This document shows positions 42,101 to 50,566 of a stretch of DNA of 64,000 bases, piece by piece. The stretch comes from Planctomycetota bacterium (GTDB taxonomy: Bacteria > Planctomycetota > B15-G4 > JADJEK01). The first letter of the stretch is position 1; the number at the start of each line of letters is the position of its first letter. The stretch is from positions 62,001 through 126,000 of the forward strand of contig JADJEK010000002.1 in NCBI GenBank assembly GCA_016709145.1. The letters are read 5' to 3'. A model generated the notes under the pieces. The model was given only the letters and a program-made list of their open reading frames with translations, was not told the origin of the DNA and did not search any database. A program made the position numbers and the translations under genes.

Positions 42101-43164
42101 GCACGTTCAACACCGTCGGCAACCCGAACTCGGGTGTGCTCGCCGGCAACTACAACGCGACGAACGTCGAGACCGGTGTGCCGTTCGAACGTGAACTGCT
42201 CTACGGAACCGAAGTCAGCCCGGATGCGTACACGGGCGGCTCGTTCGTGATCGACAACTCGAACCTGTTCACGCCGGCCGGCACGTCGCGCGTGTACCAC
42301 CCGATCCCGCACGTCCCGTTCACGAACTCGCTGCCGTACGACAACGGCGCACTCGAGAACCAGACGCCGCCGAACGGTTCGGGCGCGAGCGGTACGCACT
42401 CCTTGCTGCTCGAGTATCGCGTGCGTGGCGCGGCGTCGGGAACGGTGGCGACCGGCAACAGCTTCACCTTCGCCGTCGGCATCCTGACGTCGGCTCGTCC
42501 GCGCTTCCGCGTCTACACGGTGGGTGCGGGTTGCGGCTCGTGTCTGTTCCAAGGCACGTGCTTCGCAGGGTTCACGTCCGCGGTCAACCCGCCGTTGAAT
42601 CCGGACAACATCCGGAATGCGGCTGGACCGAACCCGGCTCCGCCCGGACTCGCTTGCGATTGCCCGCGCAATCCGGCGACCGGAAACGTGCTGCCGCCCG
42701 GTGCTCCCGCAGGCTGCACGTTGACCGGGTCGGGACAGTCGATCGTCGTGCTGTCGACGACGACGAACAACGTCTTCACCGCGGACCAGCACAACTACGG
42801 CGACAACTCGCGGTACTACATGGTCTTCGACTACGTGAAGAAGACCTCGTTCGTGCGCTCGCCGTGGATCCGTGCGCAGCCCGGAACGGTCAGCGCGTTG
42901 ACGTGGCTCGCACCGATCTTCGATCCGCCGCTGTCGAACCTGCCGGAAGGCTCGATCTTCGACATCCGCTTCCGCGCATCCACCGATGGCGACGGCGGTC
43001 TGACGACGAACTTGTTGACGCCGGACGACCTCGTCGACGAGAACAACGAGTTCAACCAAGGCACGGCGCGTCCGTTCATCCAGTTCGAAGTCAACATCGA
43101 CGGCAACGTCTCGTCGCAGCTCGTGCCCGTCGTCGACACGCTGGTCATCCCGTTCCGCAAATGA
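39181..43164 (+). CDS. Giant secreted protein with prepeptidase-like and Ig-like (Big_5) domains
   Basis: 1327 residues with a signal peptide (about 1-29, SFVLGGVAHSQ). Residues 30-240 hold two prepeptidase-C-like beta domains (GLISDPLDTDTVGFEEVQGS; SAVGDITVGGEIDEIEFVAR; PRTGTYVLRMTGL). A Gly-rich linker (GGGGGSGGGS near 260) leads to a long beta-rich region with bacterial Ig-like Big_5 signatures (LVFSKPIDLDSLAL, VTVRFSEPMELGSFL). Cysteines cluster near 1120-1185. No enzyme motif was seen. It is likely a cell-surface structural or adhesive protein. It has its own promoter and is followed by a strong hairpin. Its N-terminal domains are shared with the subtilase downstream. Confidence 0.8.
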   Translation: MIRTLRPRRSFMVALLASVSFVLGGVAHSQDADVTFNQKFKGLISDPLDTDTVGFEEVQGSKLTITVKRDKGSVLTPAVTLLDGTTLVPINVGTALKQSSKSVTIKNFVAPFSGAYVVQVGSLSGATGGYTVSITGKPATKFSAVGDITVGGEIDEIEFVARKGGLLSGLITPTAPTLTPALIEIEDPSGALVAIAGFNSLAANSNKLTLKKVVLPRTGTYVLRMTGLNASTGTYSSKLTVKPAKPAKGTVLEPGLPAGGGGGSGGGSFTLSEVQFGRGILAIDGLSMQVVSPLTTLDTNPISGVPIDGTLQKLYPQVDIDERLAFGLGPFFTPPIVPRNAVLELVFSKPIDLDSLALDADRRLTANSPVQLAVNGQSVFAQVFVAGSRLILNPVVGDDVGLPASPVVVNALGKGVASTTGAATLTLNPVGNNALKSQGGGTLKPRSDLLGSTAAGGTAIGFNPGNSALDFIDQGNQGAVDLTFNGFLPDVKAPRLVREYRFDGTFTYTNGDSIGVSSITLRTTVGFSNLAKNGKGEWAEGIIRLRPQGPNKETVVILASQTTNLGGGLFQTTFQLATGIKVPLADGQKYELARAEFYEPDPGKPLDPLVFDPANPLILENELINNFLELKDENGNVIELTDGVPSTGTVTVRFSEPMELGSFLPYETFYVTDDPAPSNPGINNIGRVIPSEGGRAMTFAPDRAIQFGPQAGTFERVGFGPDPRALLLHLQIVPPPDVLIGLLGEAGYQEFVKEGQRGLTDLAGRAVGVDPTTLSSQEPILNIQIPVETLGDPSLDNIGAVVLRFRGRPITAFAPDGSAGVTYRDVPESICGPNGNVFGPHIPDINLFSNGFFSGAPVAFFQKIHDDFNPPPDGQFSAFAFGSSTPIGGFSVIGGARFQHVYRAQDCSPDSDGLAGTFLDLRQVNYAPSGGNVVNTTIPDFQVHGGHTRYIPVTAQGGGIPQQPETGLGFLMGGTFNTVGNPNSGVLAGNYNATNVETGVPFERELLYGTEVSPDAYTGGSFVIDNSNLFTPAGTSRVYHPIPHVPFTNSLPYDNGALENQTPPNGSGASGTHSLLLEYRVRGAASGTVATGNSFTFAVGILTSARPRFRVYTVGAGCGSCLFQGTCFAGFTSAVNPPLNPDNIRNAAGPNPAPPGLACDCPRNPATGNVLPPGAPAGCTLTGSGQSIVVLSTTTNNVFTADQHNYGDNSRYYMVFDYVKKTSFVRSPWIRAQPGTVSALTWLAPIFDPPLSNLPEGSIFDIRFRASTDGDGGLTTNLLTPDDLVDENNEFNQGTARPFIQFEVNIDGNVSSQLVPVVDTLVIPFRK

Positions 43165-43216
43165 CCCGAGACCAGGTGAACCAACCCGATTGATTCGGGT
43201 TCTCGTCCTCGTGCTG

Positions 43217-43252
43217 AACCGGGCGCGTTCCTGAACGGGAACGCGCCCGGTT
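43217..43252 (+). terminator. Hairpin terminator of the giant secreted-protein gene
   Basis: A perfect 15-bp stem (AACCGGGCGCGTTCC with its complement, 43217-43231 and 43238-43252), loop TGAACG, followed by CGCGTTTG. The T-run is short, but stem strength and position 50 bases after the stop fit termination. Confidence 0.7.
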
Positions 43253-43339
43253 CGCGTTTGCCCGGCCATCCGAATCGCTCAAGAGTTTCGCCGGACCGCC
43301 CGATCTACGGCCCCTCCAACTATTGGACGGGAGCCATCC

Positions 43340-46042
43340 GTGGCCGTCATCGCGTGTTCGAGCTTGAGCGGACTGGTGCGATTTCTGGCGGTGGCCGCGT
43401 GCCTGGCCATCGCGAAGCCCGTGACCGCGAACGAGCTGGTGCCCGGCGACCAGTACTTCGGGCGCATCGCATACGCGGACGACGTCGACACCATCGTCGT
43501 CAGCGGTCTGGGTTCCGCGCGTCTCGAGATCACGGTTCGCGCCGAGAACGGTTCCACCGTGCGTCCGCGGATCGAACTCTGGAAGGACGGCATGCCGCTG
43601 CAAGGCGTGCAGAGTCGAGTCTCGTCGAAGGGGCGAAAGCACCGAGTGCGCACCGAGCCTCTGCAAGGCGATGGCGAGGTCGAGGTTCGCGTCTCGAGCG
43701 TCGGCGGGACCCTCGGCCCGTATCGTGTCACGTCGAAGGAGCGCGTTCCGAAGCAACGCAGCGCGTCGGTATGGCTGGCGACCGGCGAGATCGAAGACGT
43801 CGAGTTCCCGGCACGCAGCGGCGACGTGGCGCGATTCGTCCTGCGCTCGCAGTGGAAGTCCTTGTCGCTGCCGGTGCCGCAACTCGAACTCCCCGGCGGC
43901 GCCAGCCTCGACCTCGCGAGCTACGCCGCCACTGCGACGAGCCCAGGTGTCGTCGAGGTCGGACCGGTGCCGTTGACGCAAGACGGCACCTATCGCCTGC
44001 GCGTCGCGGGCGTCGCGCCCCAGCCGACGAAGATCCGCGTGCGGTGCGACGTCGCGCAGATCCACGGGGGCTACCTCGTGCAGACCGAACCCGCGGGAAG
44101 CGCGACGATGAGCGCGTCGCTCGCGCTCGAAGACACCAGTTGGCTCGGCATGGACGGAGTCTTCGTCGCCGACGAGATCGTGGTGAAGGTACGTCAGGAT
44201 GCCGATCGCGCGGCGCTGGCGCGTGCCCTCGACTGCGCGGTCGCGGCCGCGTCGCCGTCCGGTTGGATCCGGATGCGCACTCACGCGGCCACCGCGTCGG
44301 AGCCGCGGCGCGCCGTTTCGCGAACCGAGCGGCGCGCGGTCGCGGACCTGTGCGAGCGCGCGCGGCGAGATGCGCGCGTCTTGGTCGCTCAGCCCAACCT
44401 CGTGCGTCATCGCTTCGACGTCGACACCAATGTCCCCAACGACCCGTTGTTCGTCGAACAGTGGGATCTTGCCAAGTGCCGCTTCGTCTCGGCGTGGGAG
44501 GTCGAGGCCGGGGACGATCAGCGCGTCGTCGCGGTGCTCGATACCGGGATCCGACCCGAGCATCCCGATCTCGCGGGGCGGCTCGCTTTCGGCTGGGACT
44601 TCGTCAGTGACGCGTGGAACGGCGGGGATTCGACGGGCGTCGATCCGGACCCGACCGATCCGTTCATCTCGTCGGGAACGCATGGAACGCACGTCGCCGG
44701 CACGATCCTGGCTCGCGTGAACGATGGGGTCGGCGTGTCCGGTGGAGTGAAGTTCGGCAAGCTGATGCCGGTGCGCGTGCTCGGAGCATTCGGCGGAACC
44801 GACTTCGACATCGCGGAAGGCGTGCGCTTCGCGGCGCGGCTGTCGAACGTGTCGGGACATCTGCCGGCCAAGCGCGCCGAGGTGATCAACATGAGCCTCG
44901 GCGGTCCCGGCGACTCGCCGCTGTTGCGCGAGGCGATCGAGGATGCGGTCGACGCCGGTGTCGTGGTCGTCGTCGCCGCCGGGAACGCCGGTAGTGCGCA
45001 GCCGATGTACCCCGCGGCGTACCCGAACGTGATCGCGGTGTCCTCGACCAACGCCGGGGACGCGCTCGCGTTCTACTCGTCGTTCGGCGATCACGTGGAC
45101 GTGTCGGCGCCCGGCGGCGATTCGACCAAGGACACCAACGGCGACGGTTTCGCGGACGGCATCGTCTCGACGGTCGTGACGGCCGCCGATGGCCCGAGCT
45201 GGGGCATGAAGATGGGCACGTCGATGGCGACTCCGCACGTCGCCGCAGCGGCGTTCCTCGTGCGTTGCGCGGATCCCGGCCTGACGCCGCTCGAGGTCAT
45301 GGCGGAGTTGGCGGCCGCCGCGAAAGACCTCGGGCCCGTCGGTCTCGACGCGAAGTACGGTCACGGCCGGCTCGACGTGCGGGAAGCCGTCGAGATCGCG
45401 ACGGCGTCGACCGGACTGCCGTCGGCGCCGTTCGCGGCGCCCGCACGACTGCATTTCGGGCTACATGCGACGGCCGTCGAGTTCGCGTTGATCGACCGTG
45501 CCGGCAGCGCGCCGTTGACGGTGCAGAGCGTCGCGTCGGACGTGTTCTGGTTGACGCCGCCGCCGGCGGGCTCGGTGACGCCGTGCGAACTGGCGGCCAG
45601 CGTGTCGCGCCTCGGCCTCGCGCCGGGCGAGTACGTCGCGCACCTCACGCTGGTCACGAACGCCGGCACGCTCGTGGTCCCGGTCGAAATGACGGTCGGG
45701 ACCCAGGTGTCCCCGATCCCGGTACGCGAGGCGCACTTGCTCGCCGTCGACGTGGTGTCGAACCAAGTGGCGAAGTACGTCACGGTCGACGAGGACGGCG
45801 CTGTCGACGCGGTGCTCGCGGGATTGCCCGAGGGCACGTATCGGATCGTCGCGACGACCGACCTCGACTTCGATCACATCGGCGCCGAGGGGCACGACTA
45901 CGCCGGCGGGTACGTCGATCCGCTGACCGGTTCGGACTTGTTCGTGTTGAAGGACGGGGACGTCGCCGACCCGATCGAGTTGCTCCTCGTGCCCGGTGGC
46001 CCGTACTGGCTGGCGACGGGGATGAACCTGGCTTTGCCGTAG
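43340..46042 (+). CDS. Secreted subtilisin-like serine protease (S8) with prepeptidase-like N-terminal domains
   Basis: 900 residues from GTG (GGGAG upstream). Signal peptide to about residue 31. Two beta domains (35-240) match those of the preceding gene (YFGRIAYADDVDTIVVSG, ATGEIEDVEFPARSGD, TQDGTYRLRVAGV). An inhibitor-like propeptide region (273-360) precedes the catalytic domain: D401 (VVAVLDTGI), H448 (GTHGTHVAG), N549 (AAGNAG), S628 (GTSMATPHVA). C-terminal beta domains (about 690-900) follow. It is a complete, probably active exoprotease that could process or degrade surface proteins such as its neighbour. Confidence 0.92.
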   Translation: MAVIACSSLSGLVRFLAVAACLAIAKPVTANELVPGDQYFGRIAYADDVDTIVVSGLGSARLEITVRAENGSTVRPRIELWKDGMPLQGVQSRVSSKGRKHRVRTEPLQGDGEVEVRVSSVGGTLGPYRVTSKERVPKQRSASVWLATGEIEDVEFPARSGDVARFVLRSQWKSLSLPVPQLELPGGASLDLASYAATATSPGVVEVGPVPLTQDGTYRLRVAGVAPQPTKIRVRCDVAQIHGGYLVQTEPAGSATMSASLALEDTSWLGMDGVFVADEIVVKVRQDADRAALARALDCAVAAASPSGWIRMRTHAATASEPRRAVSRTERRAVADLCERARRDARVLVAQPNLVRHRFDVDTNVPNDPLFVEQWDLAKCRFVSAWEVEAGDDQRVVAVLDTGIRPEHPDLAGRLAFGWDFVSDAWNGGDSTGVDPDPTDPFISSGTHGTHVAGTILARVNDGVGVSGGVKFGKLMPVRVLGAFGGTDFDIAEGVRFAARLSNVSGHLPAKRAEVINMSLGGPGDSPLLREAIEDAVDAGVVVVVAAGNAGSAQPMYPAAYPNVIAVSSTNAGDALAFYSSFGDHVDVSAPGGDSTKDTNGDGFADGIVSTVVTAADGPSWGMKMGTSMATPHVAAAAFLVRCADPGLTPLEVMAELAAAAKDLGPVGLDAKYGHGRLDVREAVEIATASTGLPSAPFAAPARLHFGLHATAVEFALIDRAGSAPLTVQSVASDVFWLTPPPAGSVTPCELAASVSRLGLAPGEYVAHLTLVTNAGTLVVPVEMTVGTQVSPIPVREAHLLAVDVVSNQVAKYVTVDEDGAVDAVLAGLPEGTYRIVATTDLDFDHIGAEGHDYAGGYVDPLTGSDLFVLKDGDVADPIELLLVPGGPYWLATGMNLALP

Positions 46043-46094
46043 GCGTTCGGCGCGACGGCGTCGTGACGAGCACACGCCGCGTCCGTGTCCGTTG

Positions 46095-48323
46095 TCAGGC
46101 GCGCGCGTTCGCCGTAGCGCGAGCTTCCGTCGCGTCGACGATCAGGTATCCACGTTCGGCCAACGCGGCGACCGCGCGTGCGGCGTCCTTCGGCGTGACC
46201 TTGATGTGGCGCGCGGCTTCGCGCACGGACGCCGTGCCGTCGAAGCACGACACCAGCATCCAAACCCACTGCGGGACCGGGACGGGGCCGCTGTCCTGCG
46301 GGAACAGGTAGTACGACTCCGTGGGCCGGACCATCGGGATGGCGGCGGCCTGCGCCTCCCACGTCGAGCGGCGCACGTCGCGCAGTTCGTTCTCGAGTCG
46401 ATTCGTCAATTCCGCGGTGTGTTCGCCGACGTGCGCGGCGAGCTGTTCCAAGTCGTAGGGCAGGTCGCCGATCGAGAGGCCGGGAGTGGGCCGTGGGTAC
46501 GCGTCGAGCACGCGGAACGGATCGAGCTTCGCTGCGCGGCGCGGTCGCAGCTCTTCGGCCACGCGTTTGAACACTTCGCGACCGAATCGATCGAACCACA
46601 GCATCGTGTGCGCGACCGAGACCGAGCCGGCGTACGGGTACGAGCGCCGTCCGTACGCGGACGCCAGCGTGTCCATGCGACGCTTCAGACGGCGGTACTC
46701 GTCGGCGTTCTTCGCCTCATCCTTCATCTGGAAGCGCGCACGCAGCTTCAGGCGATCACCCGCGGGGAAGTAGATCTCGCGGACGCCGTACTCGTCGGGG
46801 AAACGGAACACGCGCGAGCCGACCTCGAGGTCGAACTCCTCGACGAAGAACAGGTCGATGCGGTCCTGGTTGTGCTCGAGCAGGTCGAGGGTCAAGTTGG
46901 CCTCGGCCGCGGTCTCGGTCGGGAAGTCGATGAACGTCATCGCTTGGACGGCGACTCCGGCGTTCGAGAAGTTCTCGAACACCGTTCGATTGGCCTTCGG
47001 GTCGGTGCCCTTGTCGATCAGCTTCAACATGCGCGGTGCGTCGGACTCGGTCCCGAACGCCGCCGCGACCAGACCACTGCGCGCGAGTTTCTCGCAGCGT
47101 TCGGGTGTGAACGAGCGCTCGATGCGCAGGTCCGACGTGTAGCGCACCTGGAGGCCGGTCTCGACGATGCGCTCCGCGAGTTGCTGCAAGTAGCGCGGGT
47201 CGATCAAGTCGCCGGCGAAATAGAACATGCGCGCGCCGTGGCGCGATTGCATCGCCCGCAAGTCGTCGACGAACCGATCGACGCTGCGGCGGCGGTACGG
47301 CGCCGTTCCCGCGTCGGTGAGCCCGTAGTGGCAGAACGCGCACTTCTCCCAATAACAACCTCGCGTCGGAGCGAGGTAGAGCATGGGCTCGGGCGCGAAG
47401 TACAGGTCGAGCGGCATGTCGGAGTAATCGGGCGTCGGCCAGGCGTCGAGGCTCTCGTTGGTCGGCTCGCGGACGTGGCGCGTCGGATCCGAGACGACGA
47501 GTACGTTCTTCACGTCGACCGCGGCACCTCCGGCGGCGACACGGTCGAGCAAGTCGTTGATCGTGCGCTCGCCTTCGAACAGCACGATCGAGTCGACGAA
47601 CGGCGCGAGCGAGCGCAGGACCTCGGCGTCGGAGCGCAACGCGAGCTGCGTCGGAGCCGTTCCACCCATCGTGACGTGGATGTCGGGGAAGCGCTCCTTG
47701 ACGAGGCGACCGAGCGTGAACGCCTGCAGGAGTTGCGCATTGAACGTCGCCGAGATGCCGACGACGTCGGGTCGCTCGCGTTCGAGCCGTGGGATCAGGT
47801 GTTCGAGATAGCTGGCGAAGAACGGATTCGCATTGGCGTGACCTTCGCGCGCGATCTCGTCGGCGTCGTTCAGGTGGAACGGCGTGCGCATCGTCGTGAA
47901 CGCGAGCTCGAGCGGGTGATGGCGAGCCGACAGCAGGTTCAGCGCGCCGTCGAGCGTCCGCACGATCTCGTGGTACCGCGAGCGGTCGTAGAACTGCTGC
48001 GGGTCGCGCAGTCCGACCACGGCATCGTCGATCGAATGCACGACGCGCTCCGCATCGGCGAGCGCGAGCTGCAAGGCCAGGTATTCCGCCGCGTGCTGGA
48101 ACCGCAAGCCGTCCTGCGGCAGACGCTGAACTCGATCGCGGCATTCCTCGGTGACGCGTTCCAGCGTCGATCGCCGCAGCAGCGAGCGGTAGCCGAGGAT
48201 GTTGAGGTCGAGCACGCCGGCCGTATGGCCATGCGCGCGGGCGGCCGCGACGAGATAGGGGATCGAGAGGTACGGTCCGGTGGGATCCGCAGTGGGTGGA
48301 TACAGGAACAGGATCGACGCCAC
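46095..48323 (-). CDS. B12-binding-domain radical SAM protein with a C-terminal winged-helix-like domain
   Basis: 742 residues from a GTG with GGAG upstream. The N-terminal region contains a cobalamin-binding-like fold (RPDVVGISATFN, VTMGGTAPT). The radical SAM cluster site is C323-x4-C328-x2-C331 (RGCYWEKCAFC), one residue longer than the classical CxxxCxxC and seen in a B12-dependent subgroup. The barrel follows (YFAGDLIDP, AFGTESDAPRMLKLIDKGTD, AMTFIDFPTET). The last 60 residues (WVWMLVSCFDGTASVREAAR, then AVAALAERGYLIV) look like a winged helix. Substrate is unknown: there is no biosynthetic cluster around it. Confidence 0.85.
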   Translation of the reverse strand: MASILFLYPPTADPTGPYLSIPYLVAAARAHGHTAGVLDLNILGYRSLLRRSTLERVTEECRDRVQRLPQDGLRFQHAAEYLALQLALADAERVVHSIDDAVVGLRDPQQFYDRSRYHEIVRTLDGALNLLSARHHPLELAFTTMRTPFHLNDADEIAREGHANANPFFASYLEHLIPRLERERPDVVGISATFNAQLLQAFTLGRLVKERFPDIHVTMGGTAPTQLALRSDAEVLRSLAPFVDSIVLFEGERTINDLLDRVAAGGAAVDVKNVLVVSDPTRHVREPTNESLDAWPTPDYSDMPLDLYFAPEPMLYLAPTRGCYWEKCAFCHYGLTDAGTAPYRRRSVDRFVDDLRAMQSRHGARMFYFAGDLIDPRYLQQLAERIVETGLQVRYTSDLRIERSFTPERCEKLARSGLVAAAFGTESDAPRMLKLIDKGTDPKANRTVFENFSNAGVAVQAMTFIDFPTETAAEANLTLDLLEHNQDRIDLFFVEEFDLEVGSRVFRFPDEYGVREIYFPAGDRLKLRARFQMKDEAKNADEYRRLKRRMDTLASAYGRRSYPYAGSVSVAHTMLWFDRFGREVFKRVAEELRPRRAAKLDPFRVLDAYPRPTPGLSIGDLPYDLEQLAAHVGEHTAELTNRLENELRDVRRSTWEAQAAAIPMVRPTESYYLFPQDSGPVPVPQWVWMLVSCFDGTASVREAARHIKVTPKDAARAVAALAERGYLIVDATEARATANARA

Positions 48324-48436
48324 GGCGAGACTCCGGACCAGTCGCGCCCGATGCTATCCGGCACGGTGATCGTGCGGCACGACCAACATCGACGTCTTGA
48401 CGGCCGGCCGCGGGCGAAGTCCGTGCTCGCGCGTCC

Positions 48437-50566
48437 TCACTCGGCGCGAGTCTTGTCCAACAGAGCTTTCGTCTCGGCGCTGTCGGGCCAGATTTCCAGC
48501 GCGCGCGTGAACGCGGCGGCTGCATCGTCACGGCGCCCGAGCTTCACGAAGCAGCGGCCGCGCGCCAAATGGAGGCGACCATCGTCCGGCGTCAGCGCGA
48601 TCGCGCGGTCGAGATGCGTCAGAGCTTCGTCGGGTGCCGCGTCGAGCGCGATCAAGGCGCGCAGGTAGCGCGCCTCCGCCGCGTCGCGCGCAGCCAGCGA
48701 GCGATCGAGCGCCGCGGCCGCGGCCGTCGCGTCGCCGCGCTTCAGCAGGTCGTATCCGATGGACGCTTCGCGTTCGGCGTCACCCGCGGCCCACGCCAGC
48801 GCGTGACCGCGCGCGCGGTCGATCTCGGCCTCGAACCCAGCGGCTCCGAGGCGGAAACCCCAGCGCAAGATCGCGTGCCCATCGGCGCGCGTGAGCGGCT
48901 CACACACCCAAGCCCAATACGTGAGTCGCAGGAGGGCAGCCGGCTGCGTCGCGGCGAACAGCACGGGCTCGCGGTCGAGGAACTCGACGGCAGCGGCATC
49001 GGAGTCGTCGCGCAGCAGCGTCAATCCGCGTGGTTCCGCCGAGTCCTGCGACAGGCATTCGAATCCCGCATGCACCAGGGCTTTCGCTCTCCGCGTGTCC
49101 CCGGCCACGCGCGCTGCTCTGGCACCGAGGAAGAGCGGGAGCGGCTGGCCCGGCATGCGGTCGATCGCGCGCTGCAACGCCAGCACTGCTTCGATCGGAT
49201 CGGTTGCCGAGCGGCACCAGCCTTCGACCACGTCGCGCAGCGGCGCATCTCCCGATGGAGTCGTCAGCACCGCATCGGCGCGAGCGCGGTCGCCACGCAA
49301 CGTGGCGCGCAACACGCACAGTTCGCGCGCAGGCAGTGGAGCCTCGAAGGACTCGAGAGCCGCGAAGCGACGATCGTGCGCCGCGTCGAGCGGCGCATCG
49401 ACCACCGCACGCAACAGTTCGAACGCCGGGAGTCCGGTGTCTTCGGGTGCGAACGCTCGGAGCGGCTCCTCGAGTTGCGGCGCCGTCGCCGCGATCGGGC
49501 CGTGACGCATGAGTTCGCCGATGACGTCGAACGCGGCACGACGCACTGCTGCGCGAGTGCGCGCAGCGTCGGTCCGTGTCTTCTGAGCGACGCGCTCCTT
49601 GACCGCCGCGTCCCCGAGCAACGCATCGACGAGCGTGCGGGCGACGATGGCATGTCCCCGTTCCGACAGCCGAGGCTGCGTCGTGCAGAACGCGAACGCA
49701 TCCGCGCCTAGCGAGCGCGCGGGATCGACGTGGCCGCAGCCGCTCGCTCCGGCGACGCGGCGCACGCACTCGCGGTACAGCGCGAGCGAAGTGTCGCGTG
49801 CTTCCTGGCCGACGCGTCCAGTCGGCACGGTCGGCGCGAGCAGCAGCGGCTCGGCTCCGACTTTGCGCACGTCGCCGACCAAGGCGGCCAGCGCGTCGGC
49901 GAACTGAGTGGCCGAGACGCGGACGCGCGCGGGCGCGAACGACTCGGCAGGAGTCGCGGCGAATGCGTCGCGGACGACGTCGAGCACGCGCAGCCAAGAA
50001 CGCGTGCGCAACGTCCGCGCCGCGCTGATCCACTCCAGGTCGCTGCGGCCCTCGCTCGCGGGTTCGAGTTCGGTGCCGTTGCCGAACGCGATCACGACCA
50101 AGTCGGGCTGCCACGCTGCGAGTCGCGACGCGAACCACGCCGATGCTTGCGCGACCGTGTGTCCGGGTACCGCGCCGTTGCGGATCGCGACCATGCCGCG
50201 CCCGAACGATCGATCGAAGAAGTCCTGGAGGCGTGCGCAGTAGGTGCGCGCCGCCGGGACGTCGATCCCGAACGCGTTGCCGTCCCCGAGGACGAGGATG
50301 CGCAACGCATCGTTCACCGGATCGTCGCCGTGCGGTGTGCGCAGTCCGAGCGAGTCGAGTTCGGCCGCGACGGTGGGTGCGGTCGACCACAGCGCAGCCG
50401 CGTCGTGGATCGGACGAAACGCGCTGCCGACGTACTCGATCGGAGTACCGATCGCTGGCGGAGCGACCGGCAACGGATCGATGCGGTGGGCGATCCACTC
50501 GCCCGCGACCGCGAGTGCGACGATCAACGTCGAGACGAACGCCAGCGAGCGCGCTGGGCTCGTCAT
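48437..50566 (-). CDS. Exported SGNH-hydrolase-like protein with TPR repeats
   Basis: 709 residues with an N-terminal signal/anchor (SLAFVSTLIVALAVAGEWIA). Residues 85-330 resemble an SGNH hydrolase: block I reads LVLGDGNAFGID, where the usual GDS Ser is replaced by Asn in the GDxNxxG context; block II-like RNGAVPGHT; block III-like VVIAFGNGTE. Block V-like DxxH is not clear. The C-terminal 250 residues are TPR-like (LDRSLAARDAAEARYLRALI, LARGRCFVKLGRRDDAAAAF). Loss of the nucleophile suggests a binding role rather than esterase activity. The ATG overlaps the stop of the PDZ protein gene. Confidence 0.66.
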   Translation of the reverse strand: MTSPARSLAFVSTLIVALAVAGEWIAHRIDPLPVAPPAIGTPIEYVGSAFRPIHDAAALWSTAPTVAAELDSLGLRTPHGDDPVNDALRILVLGDGNAFGIDVPAARTYCARLQDFFDRSFGRGMVAIRNGAVPGHTVAQASAWFASRLAAWQPDLVVIAFGNGTELEPASEGRSDLEWISAARTLRTRSWLRVLDVVRDAFAATPAESFAPARVRVSATQFADALAALVGDVRKVGAEPLLLAPTVPTGRVGQEARDTSLALYRECVRRVAGASGCGHVDPARSLGADAFAFCTTQPRLSERGHAIVARTLVDALLGDAAVKERVAQKTRTDAARTRAAVRRAAFDVIGELMRHGPIAATAPQLEEPLRAFAPEDTGLPAFELLRAVVDAPLDAAHDRRFAALESFEAPLPARELCVLRATLRGDRARADAVLTTPSGDAPLRDVVEGWCRSATDPIEAVLALQRAIDRMPGQPLPLFLGARAARVAGDTRRAKALVHAGFECLSQDSAEPRGLTLLRDDSDAAAVEFLDREPVLFAATQPAALLRLTYWAWVCEPLTRADGHAILRWGFRLGAAGFEAEIDRARGHALAWAAGDAEREASIGYDLLKRGDATAAAAALDRSLAARDAAEARYLRALIALDAAPDEALTHLDRAIALTPDDGRLHLARGRCFVKLGRRDDAAAAFTRALEIWPDSAETKALLDKTRAE

